Of a stretch of DNA of 13,377 nucleotides, positions 1-6,031 are shown one piece after another. This DNA is from an uncultured Prevotellaceae bacterium. Its GTDB lineage: Bacteria; Bacteroidota; Bacteroidia; Bacteroidales; Bacteroidaceae. A program made the position numbers and the translations under genes. The stretch lies in NCBI GenBank assembly GCA_900557555.1, contig USTH01000040.1, positions 1 to 13,377 on the forward strand. Direction: 5' to 3'. Positions within the stretch are counted from its first letter, which is position 1; every line of letters begins with the position of its first letter. The notes beneath the pieces were generated by a model. The model ran no database searches. It had not been told where the DNA came from and saw only the letters and a list, made by a program, of their open reading frames with translations.

Positions 1-165
1 AATATTGTTTATCAACCAGTTATAAAATACGTGTTTTTTGAGTGACGAAGTCAGGGCATTTTCTTTTTCGTTGTTTTTCCAACAGTAATAAAAAGTTTTT
101 GGCATTTACCATTTCTGTTGGGTCTCCAAAAAAACAAACTATTAATCGCACCTTGCAAAACACGT
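1..165. other. Left-edge noncoding stretch with nested inverted repeats
   Basis: No convincing gene is seen here. The stretch is AT-rich and lies just downstream of the 158-aa minus-strand gene. It contains nested complementary segments: ACGTGTTTT (29-37) with AAAACACGT (157-165), which touches the stop codon of that gene; TTGTTTTT (71-78) with AAAAACAA (130-137); and CCAACAG (79-85) with CTGTTGG (115-121). Together they could fold as a long, bulged stem, possibly a 3' UTR structure or the remnant of an element end. AT-rich DNA gives such matches easily, so this is weak. Confidence 0.25.
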
Positions 166-642
166 TCAGAAGGTAAGATAATAGAAACGCTTCTTCAGAA
201 AGTCATAGTCGTCCACCTTGTTCTGGTCATACTTCTTGCGATTAAGTCCGCAGATGCGGCAAAACTCCTTGTACCACTGCGAAAATGACTTGGGCTTGTT
301 TATCATCTCCCTGCTGTTGTAAAGCATGTTGGCGATACGTGCCTGATCCTTTGGCGTCTGAAACGCCATGATGTCGTCTACCAGAATGGGCAGATAGTCC
401 GTCTTGAGTGGATTTCGCCCCTTAAAGCCCATAGTGAAATAACTTGACAAACCTGTCTGCATGTCCAGTTTTGACACAGACCGAGTCAGCTGCAGTGTTG
501 CAGACTCGTTGTCATTGGCTTCCGGAGCCTCGCTGTAGTTGTAGGTGTCTACCTTGTCTATGCGGGTGTGAATATACGTGGCCCCCGCCGCCACGTCAAC
601 CTTGGTGCCAATGGTTATATTGCCGTTGATTGTAACTTCCAT
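166..642 (-). CDS. Hypothetical protein, 158 aa
   Basis: Function not recognised. The N-terminal third (about residues 1-35, beginning MEVTINGNITIGTKVD) alternates hydrophobic and polar residues as a beta-strand segment would. A low-complexity acidic linker follows (about 36-50, EAPEANDNE). The C-terminal half (about 70-158) is predicted mainly helical and ends in a basic, aromatic-rich section containing KPKSFSQWYKEF and CRICG. From memory, proteins with a similar Lys-Pro-x-(S/T)-Phe-x-x-Trp-Tyr segment recur as small hypotheticals in Bacteroides and Prevotella, but this is not verified. It is probably the last gene of a three-gene minus-strand operon: the preceding gene ends 15 nt upstream, and AAGGA just before the ATG is a plausible ribosome binding site. 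No signal peptide or membrane segment is seen. Confidence 0.7.
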   Translation of the reverse strand: MEVTINGNITIGTKVDVAAGATYIHTRIDKVDTYNYSEAPEANDNESATLQLTRSVSKLDMQTGLSSYFTMGFKGRNPLKTDYLPILVDDIMAFQTPKDQARIANMLYNSREMINKPKSFSQWYKEFCRICGLNRKKYDQNKVDDYDFLKKRFYYLTF

Positions 643-657
643 GTCCTTGTTGTTTAC

Positions 658-918
658 TTACTGTCTGTTTACCACTGTATTGATGTTAACATTCTCGATT
701 TTTATCACACGAGGTCTGCACCTGCGCCTCAACCTTCTGTTTTCGTTGCGTAGAGCATCCACCTCTTCACTTACGGACTCTGACGACGGCAATGCCAAAG
801 ACTTGGCTTTAGCCATCATTATTTTGTCCATCAACGTTACATAGTCAAGCAAGGCCATCTTGGCCCTGCGACACATGCGGCTGCGAGCCGCTGTGGTTTT
901 TGAATTCATTCTCTTCAT
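658..918 (-). CDS. Small basic coiled-coil protein, 86 aa
   Basis: Function not recognised. The protein is strongly basic at the N-terminus (many Arg/Lys in residues 1-20). It has a Met/Ala-rich helix (about 21-40), then a short zipper-like stretch around residues 52-66 (EVDALRNENRRLRRR), and ends in an Arg-rich segment plus a hydrophobic/Asn tail (IENVNINTV). The arrangement of basic and leucine/asparagine coiled coil recalls bZIP-type or nucleic-acid-binding dimers, but that is inference from composition only. The start may be Met1 or Met4; the AAGAGA immediately before Met4 could act as a ribosome binding site. It sits between the small membrane protein gene and the 158-aa gene, the latter beginning 15 nt after its stop, so cotranscription is likely. 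Confidence 0.6.
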   Translation of the reverse strand: MKRMNSKTTAARSRMCRRAKMALLDYVTLMDKIMMAKAKSLALPSSESVSEEVDALRNENRRLRRRCRPRVIKIENVNINTVVNRQ

Positions 919-1003
919 AATATTATAATAATTAGTTAAACGAAATCTACATGCGTCTCCTAACGACCGAATTGGGCTAATACGGAATGCCTGACATCGG
1001 CAA

Positions 1004-1222
1004 TCAAAGCATACGAGTCATCAGATGAGTCAACAAATACCTCAGGCACATCTCTGTCACACGCACCAGCACACACGAAATGATAATCAACACCGGAGCA
1101 AACAGTCCTCCGTAGACAAGACTGCCAAGCAACATAGGAATGATACACACAAGGGCCACACTTACTGAAATGCCCATCGCCACATGACGGAAAAATTGAA
1201 TCCGCGATACATTGTTTTTCAT
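1004..1222 (-). CDS. Small two-helix membrane protein, 72 aa
   Basis: Function not recognised. A short basic N-terminus (MKNNVSRIQFFRH) precedes two hydrophobic segments (about residues 14-34 and 40-57, the second containing PVLIIISCVLV). A charged, amphipathic C-terminal tail follows, as in a small inner-membrane protein. It is the first gene of the minus-strand trio and is read divergently from the WYL regulator; its ATG is 111 nt from that gene's ATG. A longer reading in another frame (960-1259) gives a Cys-rich, unconvincing sequence, so this frame is preferred. The 85 nt between its stop and the next gene show nothing else. Confidence 0.55.
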   Translation of the reverse strand: MKNNVSRIQFFRHVAMGISVSVALVCIIPMLLGSLVYGGLFAPVLIIISCVLVRVTEMCLRYLLTHLMTRML

Positions 1223-1256
1223 AGCTGTATTCTTTGTTGTTAATTGTTTTCAAATG

Positions 1257-1264
1257 CAAAGGAA
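1257..1264 (-). promoter_or_regulatory. Possible -7 box for the small-gene operon
   Basis: On the minus strand this reads TTCCTTTG, one mismatch from the Bacteroidales TAnnTTTG element. It would place the transcription start near 1250, about 28 nt before the ATG at 1222. No clear -33 TTTG is visible at the usual spacing, so the call is tentative. Confidence 0.35.
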
Positions 1265-1270
1265 GCGCGC

Positions 1271-1295
1271 AAGTGTTTCAAAAAGCGGAACACTT
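1271..1295. promoter_or_regulatory. Inverted repeat, candidate operator of the WYL regulator
   Basis: Arms AAGTGTTtC (1271-1279) and GgAACACTT (1287-1295) match at 8 of 9 positions around a 7-nt centre. The element lies in the 111-nt divergent gap, between the putative -7 boxes of the WYL gene (1309-1316) and of the small-gene operon (1257-1264). A dimeric regulator bound here could shut off both promoters. WYL-domain HTH proteins commonly bind palindromes next to their own genes; assignment to this regulator is inference. Confidence 0.45.
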
Positions 1296-1308
1296 CAGAA
1301 ATTTTTCT

Positions 1309-1316
1309 TATCTTCG
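1309..1316 (+). promoter_or_regulatory. Possible -7 box of the WYL gene
   Basis: TATCTTCG differs by one base from TAnnTTTG and lies 17 nt before the ATG at 1334. This supports the internal ATG as the true start, because the upstream in-frame ATG (1244) would lie ahead of the promoter. The inverted repeat at 1271-1295 overlaps where the -33 element should be. Confidence 0.5.
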
Positions 1317-1333
1317 CAATAAAATCCAAACAA

Positions 1334-2251
1334 ATGAAACTCTCACAACAATCCTGGCTTGTAAGCCTGCTCAGCCAACACCCGCAAGGGTGTACACTGG
1401 CCGAGATTAACGAATGCTGGCAGCGGTCAAACAACTACAACGGCCGCCCCGTCTCTCGCACATCGCTGTTTAGGGCACGCGACACCATACTAAACCAATT
1501 CGGCATTCTGATAGAGTGTGAGTGTCACCGTGGCAATTCGCGCTACAAAATAGGAAACCCCACCGAACTGCAAAGCGACTCAATGAAGAACTGGCTCTAC
1601 TCAAACCTTACGTTGGGCAACCTGCTGGCAGACCACACCGCCCTCAAAGATCATATCATACTTGAAAACACACCAGTCAACACCGCCCACATGCACGATA
1701 TTCTGCAAAGTATGCGCAAACATCGCCAACTTAATATCGAATACAAGAAATACACCTCTGGCCAACCATCGCAACGCACTGTGGCCCCCATAGCTCTCAA
1801 GTTGTGGAAGCAGAGGTGGTATCTTCTGCCACAACAGCACAACACTGACACGGATTTCCGCACATCGTTGCGCATCTTCTCGCTAAACAGAATCAGAAAC
1901 ATAACAACAACTGACCTAACATTCAAAATACCCAAAGACTTCTCGCCACAGGTGTATTTTGCCGACTATTATGGGGTACTGACCAACGACGCTGCCAAGC
2001 CCGAACGCATTGTTATCAGGGCTTTCGGACAAACACCCTATTACCTGAAAGACCTGCCACTCCACCATTCACAACATGAAATAGAGGCTACCCCCGACCA
2101 TACGGATTTTGAACTGTACCTCAAGCCCACACCCGATTTCCTTACTCATCTGCTGACCCACGGAGCAGGACTGAAAGTGATGTCACCGCAGCATCTTGTA
2201 GACGAAATGACAGACAGACTGCAAAAAATGCTTCATGCATACTTCCCATAA
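1334..2251 (+). CDS. WYL-domain transcriptional regulator
   Basis: A 305-aa regulator with an N-terminal winged-helix domain (about residues 1-75; TLAEINECWQ then VSRTSLFRARDTI as the recognition region). A WYL ligand-sensing domain (about 120-195) carries the name-giving RWYLL at 161-165 and the following RIFSLNRI strand, and a WCX-type C-terminal extension covers about 222-302. WYL proteins sense nucleic acids or nucleotides in several studied cases (PafBC, DriD, BrxR, CapW) and often control DNA-damage or defence genes; the ligand here is unknown. The start is set at the ATG just after the -7-like box rather than the in-frame ATG at 1244, whose extra 30 residues look unlike protein and span the divergent promoter region. 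It faces the three-gene minus operon, the most obvious target besides itself. Confidence 0.88.
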   Translation: MKLSQQSWLVSLLSQHPQGCTLAEINECWQRSNNYNGRPVSRTSLFRARDTILNQFGILIECECHRGNSRYKIGNPTELQSDSMKNWLYSNLTLGNLLADHTALKDHIILENTPVNTAHMHDILQSMRKHRQLNIEYKKYTSGQPSQRTVAPIALKLWKQRWYLLPQQHNTDTDFRTSLRIFSLNRIRNITTTDLTFKIPKDFSPQVYFADYYGVLTNDAAKPERIVIRAFGQTPYYLKDLPLHHSQHEIEATPDHTDFELYLKPTPDFLTHLLTHGAGLKVMSPQHLVDEMTDRLQKMLHAYFP

Positions 2252-2277
2252 CCCACAAAAACGTCATCACACGGCCA

Positions 2278-2303
2278 TATTCTGAAAATCTCTTCACAGA
2301 ATA
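2278..2303. promoter_or_regulatory. Inverted repeat upstream of the AraC-like gene
   Basis: TATTCTG (2278-2284) and CAGAATA (2297-2303) form a perfect 7-bp inverted repeat with a 12-nt centre. It lies 26 nt after the WYL gene stop and 24 nt before the -7 box at 2328. It could be an operator for the downstream gene. It is a poor terminator, since no T-run follows. Confidence 0.3.
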
Positions 2304-2327
2304 CCGTAATTGATGCATCTAATACTG

Positions 2328-2335
2328 TAAATTTG
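2328..2335 (+). promoter_or_regulatory. -7 box of the membrane AraC-like gene
   Basis: TAAATTTG is an exact match to TAnnTTTG, followed by GCAC as often seen in this phylum. A transcription start near 2342 would leave a leader of about 18 nt before the ATG at 2360. This argues against the upstream TTG at 2333, which lies inside the box. No clear -33 TTTG is seen. Confidence 0.6.
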
Positions 2336-2359
2336 CACAAGCAAACACAAACCCCACAC

Positions 2360-3529
2360 ATGAACATTTTTTCTACAGACTATATGCTCTATGCAGACGC
2401 ATGCCTTGCATACATGGTGACAGCCGTAGTATGCGCTGTGATACGCTGGAGACACATGTGCCACCCTTACGATGAACAGGCAGACTACTTCTACCCAGCA
2501 CGCAGGCAGGTAACATTCTTCTACGCCGTCAACCTTATGCAGTTGCCATACTATCTTTGGCCGTCAGACGAAGGCACATGGCTCTACATACGGTGTTTCA
2601 GCATTATATGTATCCCTGTATGCTTCACCATGCTCTTTGCCCGATACTTCAAGTGGCAACAGCTCAAGCAACTGAAGAACATACTCTTATTGGGTCTACC
2701 CATGCTGACACTGGCATGCATGATGGTTGCCGTAATGCTTCACGATGCCTCATGGTTTGAAAGGCACGCAGCATGGCTGAAATATATGTTTGGAGGACTT
2801 GGCCTGCTGCTTGCAATCAGACTCGCTGCCATTCTTCGATGGATAAAGACAGGCATCGACTCGTTCCACCGCAACAACTATGCTGCAGAAGACGACTTCC
2901 CGTTCCACTTTGCCAAAAGGGCAATCTGGACACCATTGATATGGGTCGCCTTCTCGTGGACGGTATTTCTGTCGGGCAGCCACGACGTGAAACTGGCACT
3001 CGACATTTTTCTCTCTATCTGGATGGTCAGACTGCTGTGCCACACGCTGCACCCCCAACGCATGCTACGCACCGAAGTGGTGGAGCAAGAATTTGACCAC
3101 AACGGGGAATACCGGAGAGAAAAAACCGACAACTCCGACATCCGCAAGGAAACAGACACCGACGACACCATTACGCCAGCCACCCCGACATCCCTCTACT
3201 CCGAAGAGGCTAAAGCAATGGTGCTGGCCATCATTTTGCGCAAATTCAGAGAACCTCATCTGCTCAAGACGGAGGTACTGGCCGATGTAGACAACGGCAT
3301 GACAGCACAGGCAAGCAGATTTATCGCCGAGGTGGGCTACTATAACCTTATTAATATGTTCCGCCTCAGATATGCCACCTTATATAAACAACAGCACCCG
3401 CAAGCCAAACAGGTAGAAGTGGCAGAGCAGTCGGGATATATCTCTGACCAAGCATTAAGCAGAGCCAAGAAAAACGTTACTTCCATAGACATGGATATGG
3501 TAAAAAACGTAACTATAGAAACCGAGTAA
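2360..3529 (+). CDS. Membrane-anchored AraC-like regulator, 389 aa
   Basis: The N-terminal half has about six or seven hydrophobic segments (roughly residues 10-30, 50-67, 76-95, 107-127, 141-160, 189-206, 212-230), so it sits in the inner membrane. A hydrophilic, charged linker (about 235-282, rich in Thr/Asp/Glu) leads to a cytoplasmic domain (about 283-376) with the pattern of Bacteroidetes AraC-type HTH regions. That domain includes FREPHLL and EVLADV for the first HTH, INMFRLRYA for the joining helix and VEVAEQSGYISDQALSRAKK for the second HTH. The second HTH is degenerate: it lacks the typical Phe-rich F(Y)R(A)FKK ending. The likely role is to sense a membrane or periplasmic signal and bind DNA directly from the membrane. 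The start follows an exact -7 box. No partner gene is evident; the gene stands alone between WYL and rel. Confidence 0.75.
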   Translation: MNIFSTDYMLYADACLAYMVTAVVCAVIRWRHMCHPYDEQADYFYPARRQVTFFYAVNLMQLPYYLWPSDEGTWLYIRCFSIICIPVCFTMLFARYFKWQQLKQLKNILLLGLPMLTLACMMVAVMLHDASWFERHAAWLKYMFGGLGLLLAIRLAAILRWIKTGIDSFHRNNYAAEDDFPFHFAKRAIWTPLIWVAFSWTVFLSGSHDVKLALDIFLSIWMVRLLCHTLHPQRMLRTEVVEQEFDHNGEYRREKTDNSDIRKETDTDDTITPATPTSLYSEEAKAMVLAIILRKFREPHLLKTEVLADVDNGMTAQASRFIAEVGYYNLINMFRLRYATLYKQQHPQAKQVEVAEQSGYISDQALSRAKKNVTSIDMDMVKNVTIETE

Positions 3530-3697
3530 TCCGCCAAACAAGACCTGCTGACAAAGACATTGACAAGCAAATAAGAAAGTGATAAAGTCAGGAGAGGTCA
3601 TTTACAACCTAATGACCGATTTGGGTTATACTCAATTCGAGCGTTAGGACTGAAGTAATAAAAAAGATGCCATTTACGACCTAATGACCGATTTGGG
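3530..3697. other. Convergent intergenic region
   Basis: This gap lies between two converging genes, the AraC-like regulator and rel. It contains no gene. It holds a pair of direct repeats (the second runs 3 nt into the rel stop codon) and a run of six A (3660-3665, T on the minus strand). The T-run lies just beyond the rel end and might contribute to its transcription termination, although no strong stem precedes it. Confidence 0.5.
3599..3628 (+). repeat. 30-bp direct repeat, copy 1
   Basis: Starts CATTTACAACC and ends GATTTGGGTTA. It is identical to the copy at 3671-3700 except at 3606 (A here, G there). Within it, AACCTAA (3606-3612) and TTGGGTT (3621-3627) can pair with one G-U in RNA around an 8-nt loop, so it may be a small palindromic dispersed repeat. 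The two copies begin 72 bp apart. Confidence 0.85.
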
Positions 3698-3700
3698 TTA
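3671..3700 (+). repeat. 30-bp direct repeat, copy 2, supplying the rel stop
   Basis: Matches copy 1 at 29 of 30 positions. Its last three bases (TTA, 3698-3700) are the TAA stop of rel on the other strand, so the repeat abuts the coding sequence exactly at its end. This suggests insertion of, or selection for, the repeat at the 3' end of rel. Confidence 0.85.
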
Positions 3701-5974
3701 AATCCTCACTGCCTTGAGTATGGAATCTATACCCATGAGGTCTTGACAAATATCGTTGACCTCGTTTGTATCATGAACCAAAACAGTCAGTTGGGCATTA
3801 AACAAGCCTTTGTCGGTTTCAATGTTCAGTCGTTTCACATTCAGCCCACGTTTCTTGAACAGAGACTCTGCAATGTGAAACAACGTGCTAGCCTTGTCAA
3901 CGCCCTCCACATAAATGCACGTCTCAAACAAGTGGCCGTGCTTCATGTTCCATCTCACCGCAACAATATTATTACCAAACTGTGTCTTGAGTTTGGTAGC
4001 CTCCTCACACTCGCGTTTGTGAATGGTAAAACTACACTCCCTATCGTCAATATACCCCAGAGCATCATCGCCGGGTATGGGTTTGCAGCACGGGGCAATA
4101 ACGCAGTTGTCAATGTTGACCTCATTGATAGGGAATACCTTTTTCTTGTCAATGGAACCTATAAACTCCTGTGAGTCAGAATAACGTTTGCTGATATCAC
4201 CCACTTTCGTCTGCTCCTTGTCCTTGTTTCCGATAAAAGGAATGAGCTTGCGCCACGACAGACGGGTGGCTTTGTCTTGTCCGTGAAGAAAAGCAATGTC
4301 ATCATCACCCAAGGCAATGGTACCATCGGCCACATCAAGCAACAGTCTTGACAGGCTTCCTCGCTGGTGGAATATGCGAAGTTGTTCCAACACGTTGCTG
4401 TTAAACTCAATACCATTGTCAAGAAGAAACTTCCGTATTATGCGCTCACCGCTAGCCTCCTGAATGCGGTCCATCTTGCGCAGGCAGGCTTGTATCTTGC
4501 TCTTGGCTTTTGCCGTAACAACAGAGTTGAGCCATTCGTGGCGCACCTGCTGGGTACGTGCAGTGAGTATTTCCACCTGGTCGCCCGATTCAAGTGTACA
4601 CGTGGCGGGAACAAGCCTGTGGTTCACCTTGGCACCAATGCAGTGAGTACCAAGAAACGAATGAATGGAAAAAGCGAAGTCAAGGGCGGTGGCTCCCGAC
4701 GGGAGTGTCTTTATTTCGCCCTTGGGAGTAAACACTATTATCTCTGACGCAAAGAGATTAAGCTTTATTGTGTCAAGCAGGTCTATGGTATCGGGTTGAG
4801 GGTCGTCAAGGATTTCCTTGATGGTGTGTATCCACCCGTCCATCTTGTCATCAGAGGGGGACTCTTTACTGTTTTCCAGATTTTTGTATTTCCAATGGGC
4901 GGCCAATCCCTGCTCGGCGATTTCCTGCATACGCTCGGAGCGTATCTGCGCCTCTATCCAATTGCCGTTGTTGTCCATCAACGTGAGATGAAGAGCCTGA
5001 TAGCCGTTTGCCTTGGGGTGGTTGACCCAGTCGCGCGTACGGTCGGGATGGACCTTATATATGCGGGTCAGCGCCACATAGATATTGAAACATGTGTTGA
5101 CCTCGTCTTCCCCCGGCTTCGGTTTAAACACTATGCGTGTGGCAAGAATGTCAAAAATCTCCTCAAACGTGACATGCTTGTTCTGCATCTTCTTCCAGAT
5201 GGAATAAGGGGTCTTGATGCGGGCCGTTATATCATAGTCCAGATTAAGATTATCAAGAGCCTGACGAATGGGCTTTATAAACTCACGAAACACCGTGTCA
5301 CGTTCCGCCTTCGTGGCGGCAAGCTTATCCTTGAGAGCATTATACTCCTCTGGGTGCTCATATCTGAAACTCAAATCCTCAAGCTCGTTCTTTATCTTGT
5401 TGAGACCAAGACGGTCAGCGATAGGTGCATATATATATAGTGTTTCTCCCGCAATCTTGTATTGCTTGCTTGGCAGCATTGACGAGAGAGTCCGCATGTT
5501 ATGAAGACGGTCCGAAATCTTTATGAGAATCACACGTATGTCCTCACTCATGGTGAGCAACAGCTTCTTGAATGTTTCGGCCTGCAACGATGCCTTGTCA
5601 CCAAAGATTCCGCCTGATATCTTCGTAAGTCCCTCAACAATGTTGGCAATCTTCTCTCCAAAGAGGTTCTTGATGTCTTCAAAGGTATATTCGGTGTCCT
5701 CCACAACATCATGCAGCAAGGCAGCACATATCGATGTCGACCCAAGACCTATCTCACCACATGCAATCTGTGCCACTGCAATGGGGTGAAGAATATATGG
5801 CTCGCCAGAACGCCGCCGCACACCTTTGTGTGCCTGCTTGGCAAAGTTGAAAGCACGGGTGATGATGTCAACTTTCTTGCGGTGGTTCGAAGCGAGATAG
5901 GTGTCGAGCAAATGACGAAATGCGTCATATATCTGTTTTTCCTCAAGAGCTTCGGTGTTCTTGTCGTCTGACAT
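3698..5974 (-). CDS. rel: Bifunctional (p)ppGpp synthetase/hydrolase, RelA/SpoT family
   Basis: A 758-aa cytoplasmic enzyme that makes and degrades the alarmone (p)ppGpp in the stringent response. The full long-RSH layout is visible. The HD hydrolase domain (about 40-200) has H63, H88-D89, E92-D93 in LLHDVVEDT and D155/N159 in KISDRLHNM, so the hydrolase looks intact. The synthetase domain (about 245-365) includes RIKTPYSIWKKM, HPKANGYQALH and EAQIRSERM. The TGS domain is at about 410-472, followed by a helical region, a CC/zinc-finger-like region with APCCKPIPGDD at 627-637, and the ACT domain at about 682-758. The segment that separates bifunctional (RxKD) from synthetase-only (ExDD) enzymes reads RTRD at 312-315, the basic, bifunctional type. 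It is the last gene of the par block, 57 nt after the transglycosylase gene, with its own -7 box in the gap. Confidence 0.97.
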   Translation of the reverse strand: MSDDKNTEALEEKQIYDAFRHLLDTYLASNHRKKVDIITRAFNFAKQAHKGVRRRSGEPYILHPIAVAQIACGEIGLGSTSICAALLHDVVEDTEYTFEDIKNLFGEKIANIVEGLTKISGGIFGDKASLQAETFKKLLLTMSEDIRVILIKISDRLHNMRTLSSMLPSKQYKIAGETLYIYAPIADRLGLNKIKNELEDLSFRYEHPEEYNALKDKLAATKAERDTVFREFIKPIRQALDNLNLDYDITARIKTPYSIWKKMQNKHVTFEEIFDILATRIVFKPKPGEDEVNTCFNIYVALTRIYKVHPDRTRDWVNHPKANGYQALHLTLMDNNGNWIEAQIRSERMQEIAEQGLAAHWKYKNLENSKESPSDDKMDGWIHTIKEILDDPQPDTIDLLDTIKLNLFASEIIVFTPKGEIKTLPSGATALDFAFSIHSFLGTHCIGAKVNHRLVPATCTLESGDQVEILTARTQQVRHEWLNSVVTAKAKSKIQACLRKMDRIQEASGERIIRKFLLDNGIEFNSNVLEQLRIFHQRGSLSRLLLDVADGTIALGDDDIAFLHGQDKATRLSWRKLIPFIGNKDKEQTKVGDISKRYSDSQEFIGSIDKKKVFPINEVNIDNCVIAPCCKPIPGDDALGYIDDRECSFTIHKRECEEATKLKTQFGNNIVAVRWNMKHGHLFETCIYVEGVDKASTLFHIAESLFKKRGLNVKRLNIETDKGLFNAQLTVLVHDTNEVNDICQDLMGIDSILKAVRI

Positions 5975-6012
5975 ATAGGTTGGTGTGTTGGCCGGATTTT
6001 AGGAATTGTGTA

Positions 6013-6020
6013 CAAAAGTA
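6013..6020 (-). promoter_or_regulatory. -7 box upstream of rel
   Basis: On the minus strand this reads TACTTTTG, an exact TAnnTTTG match, in the 57-nt gap between the transglycosylase gene and rel. It predicts a start near 6006 and a leader of about 30 nt. It suggests rel can be transcribed independently of the upstream par genes. No good -33 element is visible. Confidence 0.5.
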
Positions 6021-6031
6021 TGGAGAATGGG

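Noticed and set aside
960..1259. 99-aa minus-strand reading frame rich in Cys
   Set aside because: It overlaps the 72-aa membrane-protein frame, has unlikely composition (many Cys, His, Ser) and no recognisable pattern; the 72-aa frame has clear membrane helices.
1274..1292. TGTTTCA and GGAACA resemble the two halves of parS
   Set aside because: The spacing between halves is 6 nt instead of 3 and the CACGTG core is missing, so ParB spreading from here is not expected; an operator for the neighbouring regulator fits better.
1244..1333. N-terminal extension of the WYL protein from an upstream ATG
   Set aside because: It would begin before the -7-like box and the inverted repeat; the residues do not fit the winged-helix start.
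4796..5440. 214-aa plus-strand frame opposite rel, and similar frames at 3743-4174 and 4367-4747
   Set aside because: These are antisense to a well-conserved rel gene with intact motifs; no family resemblance is seen.
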